From: Gemmatimonadaceae bacterium
GTDB lineage: Bacteria; Gemmatimonadota; Gemmatimonadetes; Gemmatimonadales; Gemmatimonadaceae
Direction: 5' to 3'
Length of the DNA stretch: 64,000 nt
NCBI GenBank assembly: GCA_016720905.1
Contig: JADKJT010000037.1
Span: 7,507-71,506, forward strand
Position numbers and translations under genes: made by a program. The notes under the pieces were generated by a model. The model had not been told where the DNA came from. It made no database searches and saw nothing but the letters and a program-made list of their open reading frames with translations. How positions within the stretch are numbered: position 1 is the stretch's first letter; each line of letters begins with the position of its first letter. This document shows, piece by piece, positions 1 to 6,641 of the stretch.

Positions 1-1740
1 CTCGCCGCGTGGAAGTGCAGGTCGTGTATTCGTCCTGCGGTTTTTGGGTGACTTGTGCGCGAATACGCGCATCCAGTGATCGCTTTCTACGCCGCGTAGC
101 CCGCGTGGGCGAGCTTTTCAATGTTGTGCACCAGGCAAAACAGTTTCCATTGGCCATCCACTTTCGCGCGCCCGCGCAGCGTGAAGCGATCGAGGCGCTT
201 GTTGTGCCGCAAGTTCGCAAACACCGGCTCGACCGTCGCGAAGCGGCGACCGTATTGCTCGCGGCCGCGTGGGGAATCGATCCGCGCCTTCATGCGCATG
301 GTGTGCGTTTCGCGGGGCTGCCGCGTATCGGGTTCGACGCGGCCTCGAAAGAAAGCGACGTTGCGCACAGCGGTCGTGTCGGGCGTGCGGAGACACAGCG
401 CCCGCAGCGCACACGGGACGCAGTCGCGCTTCGCGCCGCGGAAGTGTTCGCCGACATAGTCCTTGGTCATATTCGCGCGCCCTTTTCGGTAGAGCGATTG
501 GCCGGCGGGACAGGTGCACGTGCGCGCGTCGGCGTCGTAGTGGAAATCGTTCGGCGTGAACAGCGGGGTGGCGGTGACCGTCGGTTTTGATTTGTCGTGC
601 AGTGGATTGGGGAGCACCGTGTAGCGGTCTTGCGTCGCGAAGCGTTCATCCCGACGGCGCATGTCGTTGTCCGCGATCAAGGTCGGCACCTGCATCGCCG
701 CGAGCTGCTGCAGGTTCGCTTCGCTATGATACCCCGCGTCGGCCGTGATCAGCGTGTCAGCGGTCCGCCACGCGTGCACGGCCCTCACCACGGGCAGGAG
801 CAGTTCCTGCTCGGAGCCCGTGCCGTGTGCCTGCGCGTCCACAATGATCTGATGCGCCGCATCGACCGCCGCGACGCCCGTGTAGCCCTGTAGGACGCCC
901 TTGCTCGTCGCCATCTTCGCGCTCTCATTGTCCGTGCGATTGCTCTTGCGGATCGCCCCTTTCGCGCCGCGACGCTCCTCCGGATTCCGCGCGAGCCACG
1001 TGCGAATCTGCGCGGCATCGTGTTCCAACTTCTCGATCCGTTTGGTGGCTTTCGTGTCCGGATCCGGCTCGGTGGGCGCCGTGTCGGCGGCCCGATGGCG
1101 CGTGAGCATCGTCGTAGTGGCCGCCTCGAGCTTCTCCGCCTGGCGTTCGAAATCGGCCCGCGTCCCACTGCGATGTTTCGAGGCATTGCTCGGCAGCTTC
1201 ACCCCATCAATCGCAAACATCTCGCGGCCGATCAGCCCCTGCGCGTCGCACACGGCGAGGATCGCGGCAAACACCGGCGCGATGGCAGTCCCGAGCGTGC
1301 TCACGAACCTCGCGATCGTCGTGAAGTGGGGCGCGCGATCCCCACACAGCGCGATGAACGTCACGTGCTCCTGACACACCCGTTCGATCTGTCGGCTGCT
1401 CACGATCCCCTGCGAGTAGGCGAAGAGCACCACCTTGAGCAACAGCGCGGGCGGATAGGCCGGTGCGCCCGTCGCATCGTTCTGGAAGCGGGCGTCGAAG
1501 TGGGACAGGTCGATTTCGTGGTCGAGCAGATGATTCAACGCGTGCTCGAACGTCCCAGGGAGCAGCTGGCGGGACAGATCCACCGGGATCAACTTCGGCT
1601 GGGTATCGATGTACTTGTAGCGGGCCATGGCGGGCACTCGACAGCGAGGCGAAACGACACCACATTCGATGCACGACAAACCCGTCGCGAGGCATCAAGT
1701 TCCGTTTCCACATTGGTTCGAATCGGGACTTATCCTACAG
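1..1740 (-). mobile_element. IS1182-family insertion sequence, left end outside window
   Basis: The transposase reads leftward and its 3' flank runs off the window, so the left terminal repeat is not visible. The right boundary is uncertain. I place it near 1740 because integron-type core sequence (GTTATAC, 1745-1751) follows at once. With only one end present, terminal repeats and target duplication cannot be checked. The element sits between the cassette array and the side where an integrase and attI would be expected. Confidence 0.65.
87..1628 (-). CDS. IS1182-family DDE transposase
   Basis: Cut-and-paste transposase of 513 residues. The N-terminus (MARYKYIDTQPKLIPVDLSR, then LPGTFEHALNHLLDHEIDLS) is the typical IS1182-family opening, so I start at ATG 1628 rather than 17 codons upstream. 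Candidate acidic catalytic residues are Asp141 (FAIDGVKLP), the Asp in TADAGYHSEA and the Glu in TVEPVFANLR near the C-terminus. A cysteine cluster (CTCPAG, then CVPC and C) lies between the second and third, as is usual in this family. Length is normal and the frame is intact, so it may be active. It is transcribed away from the cassette array. Confidence 0.93.
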   Translation of the reverse strand: MARYKYIDTQPKLIPVDLSRQLLPGTFEHALNHLLDHEIDLSHFDARFQNDATGAPAYPPALLLKVVLFAYSQGIVSSRQIERVCQEHVTFIALCGDRAPHFTTIARFVSTLGTAIAPVFAAILAVCDAQGLIGREMFAIDGVKLPSNASKHRSGTRADFERQAEKLEAATTTMLTRHRAADTAPTEPDPDTKATKRIEKLEHDAAQIRTWLARNPEERRGAKGAIRKSNRTDNESAKMATSKGVLQGYTGVAAVDAAHQIIVDAQAHGTGSEQELLLPVVRAVHAWRTADTLITADAGYHSEANLQQLAAMQVPTLIADNDMRRRDERFATQDRYTVLPNPLHDKSKPTVTATPLFTPNDFHYDADARTCTCPAGQSLYRKGRANMTKDYVGEHFRGAKRDCVPCALRALCLRTPDTTAVRNVAFFRGRVEPDTRQPRETHTMRMKARIDSPRGREQYGRRFATVEPVFANLRHNKRLDRFTLRGRAKVDGQWKLFCLVHNIEKLAHAGYAA

Positions 1741-1820
1741 CTTCGTTATACGCACTACGAGCGCTTGCGCGGCCGCGAGATGATCGGTACATTCCTCCGT
1801 ACAGACTTTCAGGAGCCCCT

Positions 1821-2102
1821 ATGCCGAAATTGAAGCCCAGCCGCGATATCCAGCCGGTGACGGAGTTCCGGGCCAATGCCGCGCAGTTCATCGAGCAGGT
1901 CCAGGCCACCGGCGAGCCGGTCATCCTGACGCAGCACGGTCGGAGCGCGGCGGTGCTCTTAGACGTGGGCTCTTACGAGGGGATGCTCGATGAACTCGCC
2001 CTGTTACGGGACGTGCGGAAGGCGGAGCAGCAAGTGGCGGCAGGGAAGATCCTCACGCACGCGGCGGTGGCGAAGAAGCTCCGGGTGCGTCTCGCGCGAT
2101 GA
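1821..2102 (+). CDS. Phd/YefM-type antitoxin
   Basis: Antitoxin of a type II module, 93 residues, neutralising the ParE/RelE-like toxin encoded next. The N-terminal half (IQPVTEFRANAAQFIEQVQ, then GEPVILTQHGRSAAVLLDV) is the Phd/YefM dimerisation and DNA-binding fold. The charged C-terminal tail is the usual toxin-binding part. ATG 1821 follows a strong AGGAG at 1811-1815. Its TGA overlaps the toxin ATG (ATGA, 2099-2102), so the two are translationally coupled. It is the first complete cassette after the IS element. Members of this family normally repress their own promoter. Confidence 0.9.
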   Translation: MPKLKPSRDIQPVTEFRANAAQFIEQVQATGEPVILTQHGRSAAVLLDVGSYEGMLDELALLRDVRKAEQQVAAGKILTHAAVAKKLRVRLAR

Positions 2103-2401
2103 AGGTCGTCTGGTCCCCGCTCGCAGAGCAGCGGGCATTGGAGGCCGTGGACTTCATCGCGCAAGATCGTCCGGCGGCAGCGGCGGCGTGGCTCGAGAAA
2201 TTGCTGGCGCGTGTGAAGGCATTGGAACGGTTTGAGCAGCAAGGGCGCGTTGTGCGCGAGATCGGGCTCCCAGCGTATCGCGAAGTGCTGCACGCGCCAT
2301 ATCGGATCATCTATCGGGTGGATGCGGCCCGTGTGGTGATTCTCACCCTCCGGCACGAGCGACGGGCGTGGGACGCGGCGGAAGTCAGCGGCGGCGTATA
2401 A
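2099..2401 (+). CDS. parE: ParE/RelE-superfamily toxin
   Basis: Toxin of 100 residues, partner of the Phd-like antitoxin. The ParE/RelE fold shows in the opening MKVVWSPLAEQRALEAVDFI, in REIGLPAYREVL and in the strand YRIIYRVDAARVVILTLRHERR, where the final Arg-rich turn is typical. Whether it poisons gyrase (ParE) or cleaves mRNA (RelE) cannot be decided from sequence alone; the lack of a clear RelE catalytic set makes ParE-like more likely. The stop TAA (2399-2401) lies inside the attC core box, so the gene fills its cassette to the last base. Confidence 0.87.
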   Translation: MKVVWSPLAEQRALEAVDFIAQDRPAAAAAWLEKLLARVKALERFEQQGRVVREIGLPAYREVLHAPYRIIYRVDAARVVILTLRHERRAWDAAEVSGGV

Positions 2402-2489
2402 CTACGCGATGCTGCTGGCAGCGCATGGCGGAATGCGCGCTGCGCGCGCAACTTCATGAGAGCGCTGCAGCAGATCGCAAACGTTATGC
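2396..2489 (+). repeat. attC site 1 (after phd-parE)
   Basis: Outer boxes are GTATAAC (2396-2402) and GTTATGC (2483-2489). Between them lie imperfectly complementary arms (GCTGCTGGCAGCGC and GCGCTGCAGCAG) that can fold into the single-stranded recombination hairpin. Length is 94 bp. Confidence 0.9.
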
Positions 2490-2534
2490 ACATTGAACTG
2501 GCCCCGGCGACCGCGGCTGGTGGGCTGGCGAGCC

Positions 2535-2561
2535 GTATATGACCAGCATATACTAGTAGTG
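2535..2561 (+). promoter_or_regulatory. Palindromic operator over the -10 box of brnT-brnA cassette 1
   Basis: A perfect inverted repeat, GTATATG (2535-2541) / CATATAC (2547-2553) with a 5-base spacer, ends 7 bases before the GTG start. Its right arm contains TATACT (2549-2554), a good -10 box. With the usual 6-7 base distance, transcription would start at the GTG itself, giving a leaderless message. BrnA-type antitoxins are known autorepressors, so this is the likely BrnA operator. The -35 region (TGGCGA, 2526-2531) is weak. Confidence 0.65.
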
Positions 2562-2881
2562 TGACCGATTTCGCTGCTCTGACTGCCCAGCTCGTCGGCT
2601 TCGACTGGGACCGTGGAAACGCCGAGAAGAACTGGGCGCGCCACGGCGTGTCGCGGGCGGAGGCGGAGGAGGTCTTCTTCAATCGGCCGGTACTGCTGGC
2701 CGAGGATGCGAAGCACTCGGCTCACGAGCGGCGCTATAACCTGCTCGGCCGCTCGAACGCCGGGCGCCTGCTCTCCGTCATCTTCACCGTTCGGCAGAAT
2801 CTCGTTCGTGTCATCTCGGCCCGGCCCATGAGCCGGAAGGAGCGTTCGCACTATGCCAAAGTCCCGTTCGAAGCGCCCTAG
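2561..2881 (+). CDS. brnT: BrnT-family ribonuclease toxin (cassette copy 1)
   Basis: BrnT toxin of 106 residues, a RelE-fold ribonuclease of a type II module. Family signature in order: FDWDRGNAEKNWARHGVS, AEEVFFNRPV, RRYNLLGRSNAGRLLSV, then VRVISARPMSRKERSHY. The His of the HGVS motif and the Arg of ISARP are present, so it looks functional, unlike the second copy at 6624. The GTG start sits directly behind a palindromic -10 region, suggesting a leaderless transcript. It overlaps brnA by 29 bases, so toxin and antitoxin are co-translated, toxin first, which is the normal order for this family. Confidence 0.9.
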   Translation: MTDFAALTAQLVGFDWDRGNAEKNWARHGVSRAEAEEVFFNRPVLLAEDAKHSAHERRYNLLGRSNAGRLLSVIFTVRQNLVRVISARPMSRKERSHYAKVPFEAP

Positions 2882-3206
2882 CGCGAAGCCGAAGGCGCGC
2901 GCGAAGGCCCCCTTGAAGGCCATTCCGCACTTCCGCTCCGAAGACGAGGAGCGGGAGTTTTGGGCGACCGCCGATTCGGCGGAATACTTCGATTGGACCA
3001 GCGCACGACGCGTCGCGTTTCCCAATCTGAAGCCATCGACCGAAACGATTTCGCTGCGCTTGCCGCAAGGCCTGCTCGACGATCTCAAGGTGCTCGCGAA
3101 TCAGCGCGATGTGCCGTACCAGTCACTCTTGAAAGTCTACCTGGCAGAGCGCGTCGCCGTCGAGCGCGATACGGCGACACGTCCGTCTCGTCGCGCGAGT
3201 GCATAA
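2853..3206 (+). CDS. brnA: BrnA/CopG-type antitoxin (cassette copy 1)
   Basis: Antitoxin of 117 residues. The basic N-terminus (about residues 1-23, Lys/Ala/Pro-rich) precedes IPHFRSEDEEREFWATADSA. A ribbon-helix-helix DNA-binding domain follows (TISLRLPQGLLDDLKVLA, then QRDVPYQSLLKVYLAERV). The CopG-like domain supports binding to the palindrome upstream of brnT. It differs clearly from the shorter antitoxin of the second brnT cassette, so the two pairs are not recent duplicates. The stop TAA (3204-3206) lies inside the following attC box. Confidence 0.87.
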   Translation: MPKSRSKRPSAKPKARAKAPLKAIPHFRSEDEEREFWATADSAEYFDWTSARRVAFPNLKPSTETISLRLPQGLLDDLKVLANQRDVPYQSLLKVYLAERVAVERDTATRPSRRASA

Positions 3207-3292
3207 CGATCGTTGCTGTTGACAGCGCTTTGCGGTATGCGCGCTTCGCGCGCAATTTCATCAGAGCGCTGCAACAGAACCGGGCGTTATGC
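3201..3292 (+). repeat. attC site 2 (after brnT-brnA 1)
   Basis: Outer boxes GCATAAC (3201-3207) and GTTATGC (3286-3292) are perfect inverted repeats of each other, with complementary arms GTTGCTGTTGACAGCGC and GCGCTGCAACAGAAC. Length is 92 bp. Confidence 0.92.
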
Positions 3293-3398
3293 TGCAATAG
3301 AATGATCGTTGCGACGGCAAGGCCCATCGGGCATGGTATCGAATGACGCGTTAACCGAGGACGCGAGCAAGATTCATTCGACGGGCCGGGAGTGCGGC

Positions 3399-3599
3399 GT
3401 GAAAGTTCGCGATGTGCTCCGATTGCTTGCTGATGACGGGTGGGTGCTCGCGCGAACGCGAGGCAGTCATCACCAGTTCCGACATCCCTCGAAACCGGGG
3501 CTGGTCACCCTCGCGGGCTCTAGCAATGACGACCTTGCGCCAGGTACTTTGAATAGCATCCTGAAGCAGGCAGGGCTCAAGACCTCGGGTCAGGAGTAA
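3399..3599 (+). CDS. hicA: HicA-family mRNA interferase toxin
   Basis: HicA toxin of 66 residues with the double-stranded-RNA-binding-like fold that cleaves mRNA. The start is GTG 3399, preceded by GGGAG at 3388-3392; from there the protein reads MKVRDVLRLLADDGWVLART, the canonical HicA opening. A longer frame upstream runs back toward the attC and is not family-like. The catalytic His is in the GSHHQF motif (residues 22-27). The C-terminus (DDLAPGTLNSILKQAGLK) is also canonical. HicB follows after 3 bases. Confidence 0.93.
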   Translation: MKVRDVLRLLADDGWVLARTRGSHHQFRHPSKPGLVTLAGSSNDDLAPGTLNSILKQAGLKTSGQE

Positions 3600-3602
3600 C
3601 GC

Positions 3603-3818
3603 GTGCACCGCTACTTGATCATCATTGAATCGACCCCCACCGGCTTCTCGGCGTATTCGCCGGACCTGCCGGGATGCGTCGCCGCGGGCGCGTCGCAGTC
3701 CGACGTGGAGCGCGCGATGCGTGAGGCGATCGAGTTACATCTGGAAGGCCTCCGCGAGGCAGGCCTGCCACTTCCCGTGGGCGGTACGTCGGCGACCTAC
3801 GTAGAGGTTGCTGCATAA
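3603..3818 (+). CDS. hicB: HicB-family antitoxin, short form
   Basis: Antitoxin of 71 residues pairing with HicA. The partially degraded RNase-H-like HicB fold is clear: GFSAYSPDLPGCVAAGASQS, then the helix REAIELHLEGLREAGLPLP. There is no C-terminal ribbon-helix-helix or HTH domain, so this short form may not bind DNA alone. The start is GTG 3603, three bases after the hicA stop. The stop TAA (3816-3818) is inside the attC core box. Confidence 0.92.
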   Translation: MHRYLIIIESTPTGFSAYSPDLPGCVAAGASQSDVERAMREAIELHLEGLREAGLPLPVGGTSATYVEVAA

Positions 3819-3905
3819 CGACGCGTTGCTGCCGACAGCGCTTTGCGGAAGGCGCGCTGAGCGCGCAATTTCGTAAGAGCGCTGCTGCAGAACCTAACGT
3901 TAGAC
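3813..3905 (+). repeat. attC site 3 (after hicA-hicB)
   Basis: Boxes GCATAAC (3813-3819) and GTTAGAC (3899-3905). Arms are CGTTGCTGCCGACAGCGC and GCGCTGCTGCAGAAC, with the apical GCGCGCTGAGCGCGC palindrome in the middle. Length is 93 bp. Confidence 0.92.
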
Positions 3906-3920
3906 ATGCGAGGGACATGA

Positions 3921-4406
3921 ATGAAAGGCAGAACGTGGAGCAACTTCGCGGCCGTCGTTCTGTATTCGCCGGCCGTCGCGATGCTTGTGTCCTGTGCGCC
4001 TCGGCGCATTGCAACGGACCACTTTGAGCGGAGCGGATGTGCCAACGTGCCGGGGATCGTACGGCTACACTTCGCAGCACGGCGGATGCCGGAGCTCGAA
4101 CGGGCTGGTCTTGGCGCGTTGTTCGTGGAGGTGCGATCGATGAGCGGGCCGCCGATTCAAGGCGTGCTCGTGCTGTTCGGCTCGAATCCGCCGGACATGG
4201 CCGTCGACAGCTCGGACGCGTTGGGACGGGCGGCGCTTCGATTCCCCCCACGCACCCTGATACTGTCGATGAGACGGCTGGGCTACACGATCGAGCGAAT
4301 CCCGTTCACGTTTCGGGCCGGGTACAACGATACCGTGCGTGTGCGTCTGCAGTGCGCGGTACCCGTCGCCTCTTCGCGAGCGGCCGCACGCGCGACCGAA
4401 GTCTAA
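3921..4406 (+). CDS. Cassette-borne lipoprotein with carboxypeptidase-regulatory-like domain
   Basis: 161 residues. The N-terminus has a hydrophobic segment ending in a lipobox (AMLVSC, Cys about residue 25), so it is probably a membrane-anchored lipoprotein. Residues about 80-145 (PIQGVLVLFGSNP, SSDALGRAALRF, SMRRLGYTIERIPF, GYNDTVRVRL) form the beta-sandwich seen in carboxypeptidase regulatory domains; it matches the style of chromosomal proteins elsewhere in the window. No enzyme motif is seen. ATG 3921 follows GAGGGA at 3910-3915. The stop TAA is inside attC 4. Codon use resembles the host, suggesting local capture rather than distant transfer. Confidence 0.75.
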   Translation: MKGRTWSNFAAVVLYSPAVAMLVSCAPRRIATDHFERSGCANVPGIVRLHFAARRMPELERAGLGALFVEVRSMSGPPIQGVLVLFGSNPPDMAVDSSDALGRAALRFPPRTLILSMRRLGYTIERIPFTFRAGYNDTVRVRLQCAVPVASSRAAARATEV

Positions 4407-4500
4407 CGACGCATTGCTGCCGACAGCGCTTATGCGGAATGCAGTAGCTGCGCGCGCGAATTTCATTCCTGAGCGCTGCAGCAGAATGAATTCGTTAAGA
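4401..4500 (+). repeat. attC site 4
   Basis: Boxes GTCTAAC (4401-4407) and GTTAAGA (4494-4500; the last base departs from consensus). Arms are CATTGCTGCCGACAGCGC and GCGCTGCAGCAGAATG. Slightly longer than the others at 100 bp, with a few inserted bases in the loop. Confidence 0.85.
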
Positions 4501-4732
4501 ACGCGCGAAGGGGACCGCCTGGCGCAGTGCACTTTTTCTTGGATGGCAGCGCGGCAAGATCAGGCCGCGACCTGAAAGCTTCAACGAGCGCTGGCTGGTG
4601 CGGCAGCGAGTTCGTCGCGCACGAGGTCGTTCGGAGTGTTGGTTAGTTGCGCATCAAGGCGGTCGCGGGCGTACGTCAGTGCTCGATCAGTGATTCCACC
4701 CATCCGTGGGATTCGCGGTGGGGCGAGGTCCG
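4501..4732 (+). other. Cassette without a clear rightward gene
   Basis: About 230 bases between attC 4 and attC 5 hold no convincing forward reading frame. On the opposite strand a frame from ATG 4703 to 4581 would encode 40 residues (MGGITDRALTYARDRL then DAQLTNTPNDLVRDELAAAP), with a longer version starting inside attC 5. It has no ribosome-binding site and no family I recognise. The cassette could be non-coding, carry a small reverse gene, encode an RNA, or be a decayed cassette. Confidence 0.4.
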
Positions 4733-4826
4733 TTCTAACCTCACGCTGCTGCCGAAAGCGCATGGCGGAATGCGCGCTGCGCGCGCAAGTTTAGGAGAGC
4801 GCTGCGGCAGACCGTCAACGTTAGGC
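4733..4826 (+). repeat. attC site 5
   Basis: Boxes TTCTAAC (4733-4739; first base off consensus) and GTTAGGC (4820-4826). Arms are CGCTGCTGCCGAAAGCGC and GCGCTGCGGCAGACCG, with the central GCGCGCTGCGCGCGC palindrome. Length is 94 bp. Confidence 0.88.
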
Positions 4827-4850
4827 GCACGAGAGAGGTCACACGCCCAT

Positions 4851-5099
4851 ATGGCGCGACGGTACGCGACAATCTTCCAATGCGACGACAGTAGCCTCTG
4901 GGTTCGCTTCAGATATGCCGACCCTGAGCGCAGCGAGCGCTCCGGGCAGCGTCTCGACCAGGGCGAGTCGCTTGAGGGGGTGGCATTCGAGCAGTGGGAG
5001 GCGCACGTCGGCCAGCGCGTGGATCTTTCGACGTGGCATGGCACGGGGGAGGGAATGATCGGCGGCCCCGACCGCATGGAGGTCGCGGCGATCCTGTGA
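4851..5099 (+). CDS. Unknown cassette protein, 82 residues
   Basis: I do not recognise this protein. From ATG 4851, preceded by GAGAGAGG (4831-4838), it reads MARRYATIFQCDDSSLWVRF, continues with a Glu/Arg-rich middle (ADPERSERSGQRLDQGES) and ends in GMIGGPDRMEVAAIL. It is soluble and acidic, with no signal peptide or membrane segment. An in-frame extension upstream runs through attC 5 and is rejected. It shares its cassette with the 58-residue frame 28 bases downstream, a two-small-gene layout like the neighbouring toxin-antitoxin cassettes, but no toxin or antitoxin motif is visible. Confidence 0.6.
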   Translation: MARRYATIFQCDDSSLWVRFRYADPERSERSGQRLDQGESLEGVAFEQWEAHVGQRVDLSTWHGTGEGMIGGPDRMEVAAIL

Positions 5100-5127
5100 C
5101 GGGCCGCTCACCCAGCCCTTCACTTCC

Positions 5128-5304
5128 ATGGCCTCCACGGAGGAGATTGAGGCTGAGATTGCGCGATGGGAGGCCGAGCTCGTAGGCGACCGGTACGAGT
5201 ACTTGCCCGAGGTCCGACGCGACATCCGGCGATGGATCCGCACCGGTCGGAAAGAAATCGCGAGCCGTACACATCCGCGACGTTCGCGCCGCCGTGGCGC
5301 CTAA
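5128..5304 (+). CDS. Unknown cassette protein, 58 residues
   Basis: Small frame starting MASTEEIEAEIARWEAELVG, then DRYEYLPEVRRDIRRWIRTG, ending in a very basic tail (RTHPRRSRRRGA). It is predicted mostly helical, acidic first and basic last. The stop TAA (5302-5304) falls inside the core box of attC 6, as for five other cassette genes, which supports it being real. It lies 28 bases after the 82-residue gene with no attC between, so both move as one cassette. There is no recognised family; a toxin-antitoxin-like pairing is only a guess from layout. Confidence 0.55.
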   Translation: MASTEEIEAEIARWEAELVGDRYEYLPEVRRDIRRWIRTGRKEIASRTHPRRSRRRGA

Positions 5305-5394
5305 CCAAGCGTTGCTGCTGACAGCGCTTTGCGGAATGCGCGCTGCGCGCGCAATTTCATGAGGGCGCTGCAGCAGAACGCCAGCACGTTAGAG
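5299..5394 (+). repeat. attC site 6
   Basis: Boxes GCCTAAC (5299-5305) and GTTAGAG (5388-5394; last base off consensus). Arms are GCGTTGCTGCTGACAGCGC and GCGCTGCAGCAGAACGC, with the central GCGCGCTGCGCGCGC palindrome. Length is 96 bp. Confidence 0.9.
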
Positions 5395-5427
5395 CGCTTT
5401 ACCGACATTCTCGCAGACGCAAAGTCC

Positions 5428-6528
5428 ATGAATCCAAAAGTGTTCGTCGCCCATTGCGTCATCGGCACCATCGTCGCGTTCCGAGCAGCGTCAGCGCAGT
5501 CATCAATTGTCGAAGTACCAGATGCCATCGCGTGCAAATCGTGTCGTATCGAGCGCGGACTGTCCATCGTGCTCAAGTCGAATCAGAAGGGCTTCTCAGT
5601 TCAGCCTACAGATGTCGCGCTCGACTCGCGTGGGCGAATTTGGGTTGCTGAGGAAGGGGTTGGTGTTCGCGTATTTCGTTCGAGCGGTGAATTTGAGGCG
5701 GACGTCGGCCGCAAGGGTAGCGGGCCAGATGAGTATCAGGAGCCCTTCGGCTTCTTGACACTTCCTAGCGACTCGATGCTCGTGTTGGACTCGCGCAGCA
5801 ACGTCGCGCACGTCGTCAGTCCGCAGCTGCGTTCGGTGCGGCGCGTCCGGCTAACGGGATTCATGTTCCCGCTGCTACCACTTTCGTGGCCCTCGCTCGT
5901 CGCGGCGACCGGAATGATCTCCACAAAGGCGTCTATCGATCAGCCCTTACATCTCGTGGCATTTGCGGGTGCTGATGTTGCAGTGACCAAGTCCGTCCGA
6001 TTCCCTGCCGATCCACCGGATCGCGCCCACCCGACGTCGCTGTTCGTCCGACTTGCTCACGCCCGCGCCGGTGGGTTTTGGACCGCAGACCAATTTGCGT
6101 ATCGTCTGACGCGATGGAGCCCCGAAGGCGCGCCCATTCAGACGCTAGTACGAAAGCCGTCGTGGTTTGCGGGTCGTTCGATGGATTGGATTGGCAATCC
6201 ATCGACGCCGGCGCCGCCGCGCATCATCGCCGTCGTCGAGGATGCCGACGGCCTGATCTGGGTGTTTCATCAAGTTGCCAGCCCTCGTTGGCGCGACGGT
6301 TGGCCGACCCAACGGACGACTGGCGAGGTCGCCACACGGCAGATTGCCTTTGAGCGGCTGTTTACAACGCGGATCGAAGTGATTGATCCGAAGTCCGCGC
6401 GCGTCGTCGCCGAGACTGCTCTCGATGCCTTTGTCCCAACAGTACTGAGCGACGGACGCGCGGTGGTCTACGCCACCGACGACAATGATGTTCGGCTTTC
6501 AGTCGTGTCGTTCCGCTTGAAGCGGTAA
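5428..6528 (+). CDS. Exported beta-propeller-like protein in a cassette
   Basis: 366 residues from ATG 5428. An in-frame extension upstream would start inside attC 6 and is not believed. Residues 1-23 (MNPKVFVAHCVIGTIVAFRA then ASA) look like a signal peptide. The rest has blade-like repeats of the NHL/6-bladed type (PTDVALDSRGRIWVAEEG, GVRVFRSSGEF, YQEPFGFLTLPSDSMLVLDS, VVEDADGLIWVFHQ). Two cysteines (IACKSC) sit just after the signal peptide. Ligand or activity is unknown. At 1.1 kb this is the largest cassette gene. Unlike the other cassette genes it ends 28 bases before its attC, which is itself truncated. Confidence 0.72.
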   Translation: MNPKVFVAHCVIGTIVAFRAASAQSSIVEVPDAIACKSCRIERGLSIVLKSNQKGFSVQPTDVALDSRGRIWVAEEGVGVRVFRSSGEFEADVGRKGSGPDEYQEPFGFLTLPSDSMLVLDSRSNVAHVVSPQLRSVRRVRLTGFMFPLLPLSWPSLVAATGMISTKASIDQPLHLVAFAGADVAVTKSVRFPADPPDRAHPTSLFVRLAHARAGGFWTADQFAYRLTRWSPEGAPIQTLVRKPSWFAGRSMDWIGNPSTPAPPRIIAVVEDADGLIWVFHQVASPRWRDGWPTQRTTGEVATRQIAFERLFTTRIEVIDPKSARVVAETALDAFVPTVLSDGRAVVYATDDNDVRLSVVSFRLKR

Positions 6529-6555
6529 GCGCACCAACAGATCGGGGCGAGCACG

Positions 6556-6586
6556 CTCTAACGACGCGTTGCTGCCGGCGTTATGC
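6556..6586 (+). repeat. attC site 7, collapsed to 31 bp
   Basis: The left part (CTCTAACGACGCGTTGCTGC, 6556-6575) matches the left arm of the other sites, and GCGTTATGC (6578-6586) matches the extreme right end. The roughly 60 bases between, which form most of the hairpin and the whole right arm, are missing. Such a site should not fold into a normal recombination substrate. Confidence 0.75.
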
Positions 6587-6613
6587 GGACGGGGAGTTGA
6601 ACGGGCGTGCCTC

Positions 6614-6641
6614 TTGACTGTACATGGAATGTACGTACAGT
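6614..6641 (+). promoter_or_regulatory. Promoter and palindrome upstream of brnT-brnA cassette 2
   Basis: TTGACT (6614-6619) is a good -35 box, with TACAGT (6636-6641) at 16 bases as a plausible -10. An inverted repeat ACTGTAC (6617-6623) / GTACAGT (6635-6641), spaced by 11 bases, covers both boxes and is probably the antitoxin operator. It differs in sequence from the operator of the first brnT cassette, in line with the different antitoxin. The palindrome overlaps the only in-frame ATG (6624), so the true toxin start is unclear. Confidence 0.5.

Noticed and set aside
5329..5427. Upstream in-frame extension of the beta-propeller cassette gene
   Set aside because: It lies within attC 6, and the signal peptide starts at ATG 5428.
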